DNA of 64,000 nt from Piper betle (Eukaryota; Streptophyta; Magnoliopsida; Piperales; Piperaceae). The notes under the pieces were generated by a model. The model saw only the letters and a program-made list of their open reading frames with translations, was not told where the DNA came from and made no database searches. A program made the translations under genes and the position numbers. Where the stretch lies: NCBI GenBank assembly GCA_033002965.1, contig JAURVB010013825.1:1-64000 (forward strand). Reading direction: 5' to 3'. Below, in pieces: positions 45,855-57,488 of the stretch. Position 1 is the stretch's first letter; each line of letters starts with the position of its first letter.

Positions 45855-47192
45855 AGGAACATATTACACACACATACTATTTTTCTGTAGCTTGACTATT
45901 TAAAATTTTCATATATTTATATTCCTTTCATGCAATAAAGTATTAATAAGCAAAATAATTATCTTAGTTAGATTTTAAATATTTAAATATGATTAATCAA
46001 TTTTATAAATTTTCAATTCAAGTAGAACTATACTTTAAACTTTTTCTGTCAATAAATAATAAAAAAAATAGAATAAAATTGTGAAATCCCCTAATTAATT
46101 AGTCTTAGATCTAATGTCCACTAGATGGTAAGATCTAGTATATTAGTAGAAATTTACTTATAATTTTCAATTTTGGCTCACAACTTTTGAAAAAAATAAT
46201 TAGGCTCATGAGTTTGCAGTTAAATCAGATTGTTATAAATATCATTAGAATTGTTCCCCAATCCCATTAGACAATGAGCTATGTATACGGGCTCACGAGG
46301 TGAGCATTGGATTTTGAATAGTTAAATCATTGCACTGCATGGTAGGTTGGGCATGACCCACGCTAGGCTCATGAACTGAGTATAGAAATTTTGAAGACAC
46401 CCAAACAATTAGTCCTACGTCCAGATACCTACTCACCTAGGAAAACCTAATATAGTACTGGAGGTGCTATCCTTGTAATAGTAAGCCTTGATCCCTCCAT
46501 TGGTGTGATAGGAAGTTAACTCGTATATTTCCTTCATTATTCAAATCGGATCTGCAATTCATCTCTACATTTTCAACAAAATAGAGAGATAAAAATCAGG
46601 GCTTCATCAAATCCAACAAAATAGAGAGCTCAAAAATAAGGCATCATCAAATCAATCATAACTCTATGAACAAAAACGTTTACAAAATATAAAACTTGCC
46701 CAGCGAGATTCAAAAAAACAACGTACTCCGCGGCATTGATTGTGAGTTTGTTTGGGACCGATGTGGGACTAATGCATTGGGTGGAGAGTATTTAAGTTAA
46801 AAAAACTGCTGAAAAATACTCAACTTCTTCTGGTGAAAAGGACTGTTGTTGAAGGTCTTTCCATTTAGAAAATATTAACAAGGTAAGCTGAAAAGGACTG
46901 TTGATGAAGGAAGAAAAGAGTCTCTTTCCTTTGTCAGGAAGGTCTTTGCATTTAGAAAATATTAAAAAGGTAAGCTGAAAAGGACTGTTGATGAAGGAAG
47001 AAAAGAGAAAAAGGAGAAGAGTTCGCCGGCAGATGCTGCTGGCAGTGGTCGCCGGCAGTAGTTAAAAAAATACTAAATTACCACACACCCTTATTTCTAT
47101 GGAAATGGGAAGAAATGCTTGGCCACGTCATCTGAGGTCGGCCGGCCAAGTTTATGCATGACTTGCACACGAGAATGCGACATGGGAATTGG
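45855..47192 (+). promoter_or_regulatory. orphan copy of the receptor-gene upstream region
   Basis: Follows 35981-37205 closely, with an extra local duplication of ~100 bp near 46840-46990 (AAAAGGACTGTTGATGAAGG repeated). Homology ends at GGGAATTGGCCGG, about 120 bp short of where the start codon would be, so no receptor gene follows. Confidence 0.65.
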
Positions 47193-47350
47193 CCGGTGTT
47201 GCAGCGATTTGGGCAGAGCACTCAATAAGACCACTCAAATCAATAAAGAAATGCAATGCGGAGCCAACAAACCTTTGCAAAGAAATGCTTCAAGCTATGA
47301 CCGATCGGGATTGGGAAGACCATAATCGGAGGGATTAAGCAATTTGGAGA
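47193..47350 (+). other. unrecognised exon-like fragment (second copy)
   Basis: Open in one frame from GTTGCAGCGATTTGG: VAAIWAEHSIRPLKSIKK, then CNAEPTNLCKEMLQAMTDRD, ending at a TAA where the copy at 10025 has a glutamine codon. It starts exactly where the orphan promoter stops. 47351-47679 is AT-rich flank without features. Confidence 0.35.
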
Positions 47351-47679
47351 ACCTAGTTTGTAATGTGGGTGGCTTATAATTTTAAAAATATTGTATCACC
47401 ATTTTAATTGATACTTTGTCATGTGCATTTTTATCTAATTATATGTTAAAAACTACTTTCTCTTGGATTGCATTAAATTAGATATTAATTACAAAAATAT
47501 TTTTAACATTTAATAAAATATTTAATTTTTCTAATCATATATATCCACCTCCTTCTTCTACCCTCATGACTTGGTTACGGGAGCTCCATAGTACAGGGAG
47601 GAAATAAGAGGAAAATAAAGATAAGATGGAGGATAGGTTGGGCAGGTGAGGATTTAAAGGCTTTAACCAAGGAATTATA

Positions 47680-49603
47680 TATCGAGAAAAATTCCCAAAA
47701 GTTGGAGATCAATAACAGTGAACATAAGATATGGAAAAATAATGCCTGAGAAAAAAGATAAAATAAAACTACAAAAACAAAAATTTAACATCCCTCCTTT
47801 AATCGAAAGTCAAAAACCACTAGACAACAACGAACAATTTACTACTTCAACCAAATATTATAGTTATCGGACATATAAAGATGTACAAGAAGATTACTCA
47901 CCTAACCTATACTATTGAGATTACAAGATTTCTCTTTCTCAATACTCTGTATAAAATTAAACTAATATTCTCTCTTTGTCTACTCAGGTCTGTATTAGAG
48001 TGAGGCAAATGAGTATATTTATAGAAAAGTTTTAAGACCCTTCATCTTTCATAAAATGAACAAATAGTCACCTATGTGGTATTGCTAGATTCCTTTAATA
48101 TTCCGAGTGTGACAATGAGCTACATATCATTAATATAATTACAAATATTAACAATCTCCCACTTTGAGTCCGATTGGAATACACGAGTATTGATTCTTCC
48201 TCCACTTGTTCGTTGCATAAGTCTTTCACCTGCATATTAGTGCAAGTTCACCAAAAGTTGAGCAAATGCTCAACTTTTGTCCCTCAACCAGTTTAGTCAA
48301 CATGTCCTCCGGATTCTTTTTGCCATCAATCTTCACCAACTTCAATTTACCTTCTTCTAACAAAGATCTAATAAAATGATACCTTCACCGAATATGTTTG
48401 GTCATAGAATGAAATGCCGAGTTTTTGGCTAAATGGATTGCACTTTTACTTGTTCTTTTGATGCATTACTTATAAATGTAATTATTGTATCCCAATTCTC
48501 TGGCAAAGAGCACATGAACATTAAATATTTAATATCTTCACTAAAGGTCATCTCCACAAATTCAAATTGTGCACAAATTTTATTGAAATCATTCAAATGA
48601 TTAGCAATAAATTTACCTTTGAGCATCCTTACAAGTTGTGCACAAATTTTATTGAAATCATTCAAATGATTAGCAATAAATTTACCTTTGAGCATCCTTA
48701 AAAAGACAAGTTTCCTTAACAAAAATAACATGTTAGAGGCTGATGACTTCTCATAGACACTAGCTAATGCCTCCATCAACCCTTCGACGGTTGTCTATTT
48801 GGAGACATTAAACGCCACCGACACAATCAAACGATAACTAAGGCTCGCCTATCCAACAAGGCCCACTCCTTAGCAAACATCGTTTCTGGCTTGGTACCTA
48901 CAAGCGGTTGATGTAGTTGCTTCTCATATAGATGGTCCTCAATCTGCATCCTCCACCGTTGATAATTTGTTTCATCAAATTTCTCAATTTTCCTAGTCTT
49001 GGAAGTGTCTGCTATGACTCCCACTCAAATCAAAATCCGATTAAATGAGACCTAAATTTCCCATTAACGACACCAATTGTTGAAAAAAATCCCCAAAAGT
49101 TGGAGATCAACAACATCAAACACAAGATATTGGAAAATAGTGCCCGAGAAATAAGATAAAAATAAAACCACAAAAACAGAGATTTAACGTGGAAAACCCC
49201 CTTCATTCGAGAGTTAAAAACCACGAGACAACAACGAATAATTCACTACTTCAACCAAAGATTACAGTTAACAAACATATAGAGATGTAAAATAAAGTTA
49301 CTCACTCAAACTATACTATTAAAATTATAAAATTTCTCTCAATACTCTATATAAGATTAAACTAGTGAATAATATTGTTCCCTCTTTTTATCTCTATATT
49401 CTATCTTTTTCCTCTCTTTGTCTACTCACTTCATGTCTTGTCTTAGAATGAGGCAAATAAAGCCATGTTTATAGAGAAACTTTGAGACCCTTTATCTTCC
49501 ATGGATTAACAAACAGTCAGCTCTGTTAGTATTACAAGATTCTTTTAGTATTCTAAGTGTGACAAATGACTACATATCATTAATATAGTTACAAATATTA
49601 ACA
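47680..49603 (-). mobile_element. non-autonomous copia derivative, copy of 10469-12383
   Basis: LTRs at 47680-48153 (outer end decayed to TATCGAG) and 49078-49603, interior with the same RNase H tail, the same junction to gag and the same TAG after the AFNVSK region of gag. It adds a 69-bp in-frame duplication in gag and a 14-bp loss near 48830. Since flanks match on both sides, this copy arose by segmental duplication and not by a new insertion. Confidence 0.85.
48567..48704 (-). repeat. 69-bp tandem duplication within gag
   Basis: TTGTGCACAAATTTTATTG to GAGCATCCTTAC appears twice in a row. In protein, 23 residues ending ANHLNDFNKICAQL are doubled without a frame change. Confidence 0.9.
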
Positions 49604-50703
49604 CTACATAACGGTGCTCGGTGTTCTAAAAAGCACCACATTAACGTGATGAAACGAGGGGCTCTAGAGGAGAAGGAATGGAGTGCTATTGGTGACCGCA
49701 AAGAATGAGCTATGACACCTACAGTGCACGAGAAGAGAAGCCCGAGGGAGGTGCTCTCGTCGGAGATGCTACTCAGGCCAGCACCCGGTCGAAGCCAACC
49801 TTGTCCAGGATCGGACCAAGTTGACCCCGGCCATCCCACACCCTTGGCGGCATTGAGAACATGGAGAAGAGGTGATATTTGCACATACACAAAGCAGCAT
49901 CTTCAGGGCTCATTACAGGCCGATCATAGCCACTGTCGACCAAGGCCAGACGTTGAGGTTGTAGCCCACACATCCATCTATTGACTGTGCCTTTCCACCC
50001 AGATGGAGAAGCTAGCCATCGCCAAAAATTTGCCAAGAAGATCCCTGCTGGAGCCGGATAAGACGTTGCTCGAAGCAAGGAGAATGAATAGCAGAGAAAA
50101 CAATCATATTCCAGAGAGTGCTCCGGTCGACCATTACCGTCTCTGACCACACCCTTTCTACCGGTCTGCTTTCCACTACACCGTATATCATCCCTGACCA
50201 ATCACAGCTGCCGGAGTAGCCCACTGTCGCTGGACTACCGCTGCAAACCTCCCGACCAGATCGAGAATTGGTTGAAAGCCACCATTTATTGAGCCCTGGA
50301 CCAACTAATCTAAAGTGGCTATGCCTGTCCAACTACTACCGACTGACTTCCTGCACCACCTAGAGTCATATCCAACAAAGATACGCCGCTGAAAGCTCGC
50401 CGGATCGCCAGACAATGGCAAAAAAGTCCCAGCGATAACCATTATCGCCGAGAGGTTTTCGGCGAATTTCCCGTTGGCCACCATCGCCTCCATCCACCAA
50501 ACCACTGTTTTTGCGCTCCCTCCGCTCCCCTCCACAAGACCAGTCGATCTAGGCGATCGCCGTCGACCACTACCGCCGGAAACGCCGCCGCATTCGCTGT
50601 CAACTCCGGTGTTGCACTATCCGCCTCAACAGGTTTGTCGAGCCCACTTAGTGGCTGCTCTGCCGAAGCCGCGACAGCTTGCCGTTGTCCGTGAACAAGT
50701 AAA
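49604..50703. repeat. GC-rich repeat unit, truncated copy
   Basis: Equals 12384-13460 and 51830-52915, then ends at GTTGTCCGTGAA, where it is joined to gag sequence by a ~25-bp filler (CAAGTAAAGTAGCACTAAGTG). Confidence 0.8.
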
Positions 50704-51829
50704 GTAGCACTAAGTGGCTACTTTACTTGTTCTTTTGATGCATTACTTATAGATGTAATTACTGTATCCCAACTACTCTGGCAAAGAACACATGAACATT
50801 AAAGATTTAATATCTTCACTAAAGGTCATCTCCACAAATTCAAGTTGTGCACAAATTTTATTGAAATCATTCAAATGATTAGCAATAGATTTACCTTTGG
50901 GCATCCTTAAAAAGACAAGTTTCCTCAACAAAAATAACCTGTTAGAGGCTGATGACTTCTCATAGACACTAGCTAATGCCTCCATCAACCCTTCGACGGT
51001 TGTCTATTTGGAGACATTAAATGCCACCGACTGTGTTAAACACAATCGAACGATAACTAAGGCTCGCCTATCCAACAAGGCCCGCTCCTTGGCAAACATC
51101 GCTTCTGGCTTGGTACCTACAAGCGGTTGATGTAGTTGCTTCTCATATAGATGATCCTCAATCTGCATCCTCCACCGTTGATAATTTGTTTCATCAAATT
51201 TCTCAATTTTCCCAGTCTTAGAAGTGTCCGCCATGACTCCCACTCAAATCAAGGATCCGATTGAATGAGACCCAAATTTCCCATTGACGGCGCCAATTGT
51301 TGAGAAAAATCCCCAAAAGTTGGAGATCAACAACAGCGAACACAAGATATTGGAAAATAATGCCAGAGAAATAAGATAAAAATAAAACCACAAAAACATA
51401 GATTTAACGTGGAAAACCCTCCTTCCTTCGAGAGTCAAAACCCACGGGACAATAATGAATAATTCACTACTTCAACCAAAGATTACAGTCATCAAACATA
51501 TAGAGATGTACAAGAAAGTTACTCACTCAACGTATACTATTGAAATTACAAAATTTCTCTCTCTTAATACTCTGTATAAGATTAAACTAGTGAATAATAT
51601 TGTTCCTTCTTCTTATCTCTATATTCTATTTTTTTTCTCTCTTTGTCTACTCACATCATGTCTTGTCTTAGAATGAGGCAAATAAGGCCATGTTTATAGA
51701 GAAGCTTTGAGACCCTTCATCTTCCATGGAATAACAAACAGTCACCTCTGTTGGTATTCCAAGATTCTCTTTAGTATTCCAAGTGTGACAAAGGACTATA
51801 TATCATTAATATAATTACAAATATTAACA
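50704..51829 (-). mobile_element. partial copia derivative (gag and one LTR)
   Basis: Gag is the cleanest of the family here: MADTSKTGKIEKFDETNYQ through LTQSVAFNVSK, the shared TAG, then MEALASVYEKSSASN to FMCSLPE. Primer site ATTGGCGCCGTCAATGGG and a complete LTR (51298-51829) follow. The RNase H tail and 3' LTR are missing. With 49604-50703 it forms the second unit of a ~2.2-kb tandem duplication. Confidence 0.85.
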
Positions 51830-53110
51830 CTACATAACGGTGCTCGGTGTTCTAAAAAGCACCACATTAACGTGATGAAACGAGGGGCTCTAGAGGAGAA
51901 GGAATGGAGTGCTATTGGTGACCGCAAAGAATGAGCTGTGACACCTACAGTGCACGAGAAGAGAAGCCCGAGGGAGGAGCTCTGTCGGAGATGCTACTCA
52001 GGCCAGCACCCGGTCGAAGCCGACCTTGTCCAGGATCGGACCAAGTCGACCCCGGCCATCCCACACCCTTGGCGGCATTGAGAACATGGAGAAGAGGTGA
52101 TATTTGCACATACACAAAGCAGCATCTTCAGGGCTCATTACAGGCCGATCATAGCCACTGTCGACCAAGGCCAGACGTTGAGGTTGTAGCCCACACATCC
52201 ATCTATTGACTGTGCCTTTCCACCCAGATGGAGAAGCTAGCCATCGCCAAAAATTTGCCAAGAAGATCCCTGCTGGAGCCGGATAAGACGTTGCTCGAAG
52301 CAAGGAGAATGAATAGCAGAGAAAACAATCATATTCCAGAGAGTGCTCCGGTCGACCATTACCGTCTCCGACCACACCCTTTCTACCGGTCTGCTTTCCA
52401 CTACGCCGTATATCATCCCTGACCAATCACAGCTGCCGGAGTAGCCCACTGTCGCTGGAATACCGCTGCAAACCTCCCGACCAGATCGAGAAATGGTTGA
52501 AAGCCACCATTTATTGAGCCCTGGACCAACTAATCTAAAGTGGCTATGCCTGTCCAACTACTACCGACTGACTTCCTGCACCACCTAGAGTCATATCCAA
52601 CAAAGATACGCCGCTGAAAGCTTGCCGGATCGCCAGACAATGGCAAAAAAGTCCCAGCGATAACCATTATCGCCGAGAGGTTTTCGGCGAATTTCCCGTT
52701 GGCCACCATCGCCTCCATCCACCAAACCACTGTTTTTGCGCTCCCCTCCACAAGACCAGTCGATCTAGGCGATCGCCGTCGACCACCACCGCCGGAAACG
52801 CCGCCGCATTCGCTGTCAACTCCGGTGTTCCACTATCCGCCTAAACAGGTTTGTCGAGCCCACTTAGTGGCTGCTCTGCCGAAGCCGCGACAGCTTGCCG
52901 TTGTCCGTGAATAGTGACCGTGTCTGGTTGCCCAAATTCTGTTTGCGACCTATCTGCTACCTGTCCTGGCTACTAGCACATGACACGCCGTCGGCCACCC
53001 AGCACACCCAGCCTTGGTCCAGCATCTGCGTACGCCACCCCGTCCAGCTCTTCAGCCCGAGCCCGGTTCAGCTGTTTTCCTGACCCGACCCGGTCCGGAC
53101 GAGCAACTCT
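51830..53110. repeat. GC-rich repeat unit, full copy
   Basis: Matches 12384-13660 at a nearly constant offset. No recognised gene. Confidence 0.75.
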
Positions 53111-54020
53111 TCATTTCGGTGTTTATTTAAGTGCTCTTCCACACCTCATATTGACGTGAAATTTGGTATTTTACCTAATTTCGACGTTCTGAACACAGTG
53201 GGGAGGTCCATTTTCACATCCGAGCATCAAAAATACCAGTTTTGAGCTTTGGAAGACATGCAACACTAGGAATCGACAAATTAAAATGACAAAAAATTCA
53301 CTAAGTTTTGTAATTTGTACAAGAACAGAAAATTAATGAATTGTAAGTATTAATCTCATCGTGAACTGATTTAGGGATTCGAATTGAATCCTAAGGAATC
53401 ACTTAAAAAATCTTGTGTGTTTATTTCTTGTTTGTGGCATTTTATTTTTCTTTTACTCGCATGGTTTCTTTAAGTGATAAGGGCACCTCGGTTCCACCGA
53501 ACTCACTTATCTAACTCAACATGAAGAGAGGTGTGATCACGGAACAAATCCGTGCCCCAACATATATATATATATTTATTAAGCCATAGTTTGAGGATGA
53601 GAGCAATAATTTTTATAATTTGGTTTATGCCATGGTAACTCATAATTTTTTAATAGTCGGGCCCTCTAACTAAATTAATCCCTTTAGATTTTGGTTTTTA
53701 GTTTAATTTATAATTTTTTTCCAAAATTAGATTATTATGTATTAGAAACTTCCTCAATTTGACCAACATTTATTTAAATATTAACTATATCTAATAAAAT
53801 ATTTTATTTATAATTTGAACCAAATATATCCAATATCTTCTATGATAATATTTAAAGAGTTAGCCTTGTTAATGGATCCTAAAAATTTTAATGAAAGAGA
53901 AAATATAAAAAATGGTCATTAATTGATGGATGGTAAAACATTTTAGCCATGCCTCTTTACTTCAAACTATAAAACTTTGCAAGGTCATAAGCCAAATCCG
54001 ACCACCGTTGGCCCTAGTGG
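53111..54020. repeat. AT-rich block, copy of 13661-14583
   Basis: Ends at the shared breakpoint GTTGGCCCTAGTGG. No gene. Confidence 0.75.
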
Positions 54021-55855
54021 CCCAAATATCTCAGTCAAGGGTCAAGCTCAAATTCAACCACCATTGGCAAGAGGAAGGCCCAAATTTGGGGCTTTCCAAT
54101 TGGTGGTGATAGCGAAATTCAGGATCTAAACCTCATGTTGTCGTGATGGTTGTCCAATTTTGGCCGCGGACTTCAATTTCGAACAAAGACCATTTGTATA
54201 ACTTTATGTGTAGAAAAAAGGTCAAACTCAAACACTTTGCCACACAGTGACAAGTGGCAAATATTCCTTAGAGTGTTTTACCAAGAAAATTAAATTTATT
54301 AAATTAATTAATCATCCCAACGTTCCGACTAGTTAATAATTAGAACTTCATTCTGACTAATTCCCTAATCTAACTACCGGGTAGATTTACACTCCTAAAT
54401 CTAATGAACAATTTCACATACATTAAACACCTAGGATGATTTGATAAATTCATCTACCTTCTATCGTGCTGACAACATAAATAACATAATTGGATTCACA
54501 AATCACCAAAATTATTGGAATTCCCTAACAAGTAATAACAATATCACAACATGCAAATCTGATCAATCCAACTTTTCTTAATCAGCAAGATCTCAAAGGC
54601 AAAGATTTTGCTCTGTAAAATAGACGGCAGAGATTTTACAAAAAAATATTGACACCAATCCTTCCCTTCCAAATTTAAATCCTACAACAACAAAATGACA
54701 CACAAACAAAAAAGTCAACAAACAAACAGTTAGAACTTTCTATCAATTTACTCAATCAGTTGTTTCACTGCACCCATCAAACCATTTGCTAATTCTGCAT
54801 TAGTTTCAATCCATTGTCAGAGTTAAGCTAAGATGTAGAATATGATGAGAAGGTAATTTCATCAATCCAACTTCTCAAACGATTGGCTCATTGTCAAAGA
54901 GAAACAAAAAATGTGAAACAGGATGAGAAGTTAATCAGAGGCATACACATCCAACAAAATTAGCCAGATCTAAGAGTGAAAGATTTTACCAAGAAATCTC
55001 AAACACCAATCCACATCCCCTTCAAATCAAATTCTACAGCAACAACAAAATTAGCCAGACCCAAAAGCCAAAAATTTTACAAGAAATCTCAAACACCAAA
55101 GATTTTACAGAGAAATCTCAACACCAATCCACTTCCATCCCTTCCAAATCTAAATCTACAACAACAACAAAATCACACAAAAAAATATTCTAGGGAGTTA
55201 GAACTTAGAACACCTCATCCCTTCCAAATCTAACTTCTAACAGAGGGGGATAAGTGATATTTGATATATAGAGAAAGTTGTATGTAACCACCAGAAACGG
55301 CCAACAGCACATCGAAGGGACTCTGCCCTCATCAGAAAGTTGTATGTGAACACATATTTAATGTTAATAATAATGAAAACAACTCTTGAACTATACTGTA
55401 AGAACATAGATATGTGATTTCGCCGGAAAAAATATTGATATATGATGCCATTAATTAAAGATCTTAGGGGCATTTTAGAGGGACATGACTAGCAAGACAT
55501 GCTATATTAATATATTTCCTGTTAAACTCGCGGCCCTTCGTCCGGGTTTAGGAGAAAATTGATTTTCTTCTGCAGTTAATAAAATGATTTTCCTCTGCAG
55601 TTAATAAAATGGGAGAATAATTTAAATGGTTATTTGACATGGGAAAATATATAAATGAACGAGTGAAGGACCTCCGAGAATACGAAGTAGTCAGTGGTGG
55701 AGGAAAAAAAACTAGGAGTATTAGGTCTTCCTCATGCTTGAATACTTCCATGCTCGCTGGGCGACCCAGGCCTAAAGAAATTTAAGCAATTTTACATAGC
55801 TGGGAAATTTAGTGAGTATGAAATTTCAACTGAGATAGACTAATGTTGCAATTTC
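54021..55855. other. intergenic region with a degenerate repeat at 54595-55215
   Basis: No gene is seen. Around 54595-55215 a motif AGATTTTACAAGAAATCTC followed by ACACCAATCC, TTCCAAAT and CTACAACAACAAAAT recurs about five times at uneven spacing; a single related copy is in the AT-rich blocks (8940, 34890, 44740). Confidence 0.55.
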
Positions 55856-56660
55856 AGATGATGAAAAAGAATTTTTTATTGTTTATTTTAATGTGAAAGT
55901 GAGACCAGAGGTTTATGTGCATTGAGTTCTACACGGGAACTGACACATGAATTGGTCAGTCTTTGCTTCAAAATAATTTCCACTTCTTAATTTAATGCAG
56001 TATGAGCCTATCAATAATAATATATACATCTCAAATATTCGAAATTGGGGACACCAAGTTCGGTGGCAAAGTCCCTTCAAATATAGGGAGCTTGAGATAT
56101 CTCACAAACTTGGGCCTTGGTGCTAATCATCTTGGAGATGATAATGATTTTAGGTTTCTGAATTCGTTGGCAAATTACTCCCAATTACATTACCAGGATT
56201 TATATCAAAACTCTTTCAGGGGTCATGCGTCATTCATATCTATTCTTTCTTCAAAATTAAGTTGGTTGGAATTGTCAGATAATAATACACTCTACGGTGA
56301 ACTGCCCCAGATATTGAAAATTTTGTGGGCTTGCAACGTGAAGCTTTCTCAGATGAAAATACTCAGTTTATCTACAAATATTCTTCATGGAATAATTCTA
56401 CCTTCCATTTGCAAGGGAAGCAAGTTGCTTCGACTGTTCCTAGCTGATAAAAATTTAGAGGGTAGCATACCATCCAGGGAGTGTGACAAACTGCTTGCAT
56501 TGCAAATATCAATGAACAACCTTAGTGGTTGCATACCAAAAGAGCTTTTCACAATTTCTTCATTGTCAATTTTTTTAGATATTTCTCACAATTTGCTAAA
56601 TGGAACTTCTATTTAAATAACCGATTCCAATTTTTTTAATGGTCCTCAAGTCGAAGAGAT
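55856..56660 (+). repeat. duplicated block carrying an LRR fragment (also 63209-64000)
   Basis: Both copies start abruptly at AGATGATGAAAAAGAATTTT and run in parallel through the LRR fragment and past its end. The second copy leaves the window. Confidence 0.85.
56002..56616 (+). pseudogene. LRR fragment of the receptor family, middle repeats only
   Basis: An open frame of 204 codons covers about eight LRR units, from FEIGDTKFGGKVPSNIGSLR through LGLGANHLGDDNDFRFLNSL to DISHNLLNGTSI. It matches residues ~300-500 of the intact receptor. There is no signal peptide, LRRNT, membrane span or kinase, and one unit (LPQILKILWACNVKLSQM) is distorted by an indel. The frame is uninterrupted, but its start MSLSIIIYTS is not a signal peptide, so I regard it as a gene fragment. 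Confidence 0.85.
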
Positions 56661-57488
56661 GCCGGTCTACATCTTCCTTCTGGAAAGGCATCTTTGGGCC
56701 CCACTTAAAACATGGTTCACGTCAGGCTGCATGATAGGCGGGTCCCAGCTCCTTGTGCCCATAAAAATCATTCAATTTTAAATATTTTTTGTATGTTTTA
56801 TTGTATTTTAATTGTTTGTTTTTCCCAATTTTAATTTTATATTAATATTGAGATTTTTTATTAAAAAAAGTAGATAGTAAGGTGATATACTCGATGACGC
56901 GGTTAAAATTGGCCATGTTATCTCTATTTTTTTAACCTTGATTACGTGGTTAAAAGAGTAAGGATGAATATTATGAGTTGGCTTCATAATCGATTATTTT
57001 ATTTGTTACTAAAAAAGCTGAATCATGTCAAAGTCAGGAAGATTTGTAATCTGTCAGCAGTATAGAGTTGGTAAGGACTTGATTTGACTTCGCCGTGCTC
57101 GAAACTTTGAGGGTTCCACACGCTTTGTAGAACCACACGAGGAACACTTCCTCGACTACAAAAGCATATGAGATCCATCTTCACTCGAAGCAATGAAAAA
57201 AGTGAATTATGTAATAGTAAGGAAGACTTGAACCAGGCCTTCACCTTGCTTAAAACTTTCCATGTTCCACACGCTTTGCAGAAACATATGAGCAACCTCA
57301 ACAAAGAGAAATGATAATGCAACCTCATAGAAGGGGAAAGTTGTCATTGCCGATACGTTACATGACTTGCACAGGAGAATGTTACTTCAACCGTCTACAC
57401 ATCTTACTCTATTCATTATAACTTCTCTATATATAACTGCAGCCTACATCAGTATTATACATCTTCACTTGAAGCAATGCAAATAATT
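56661..57488. other. intergenic and old upstream region of the next pseudogene
   Basis: AT-rich until about 57000. Then two diverged copies of a ~140-bp stretch (GTTCCACACGCTTTGTAGAA at 57112, GTTCCACACGCTTTGCAGAA at 57262). The last 130 bp match the leader of the intact gene, with CTCTATATATAAC as a possible TATA box. Confidence 0.5.

Noticed and set aside
56002..56616. A stand-alone LRR protein gene
   Set aside because: No signal peptide, LRRNT or terminal cap, one distorted repeat, and a degraded twin at 63355; a gene fragment is the simpler reading.
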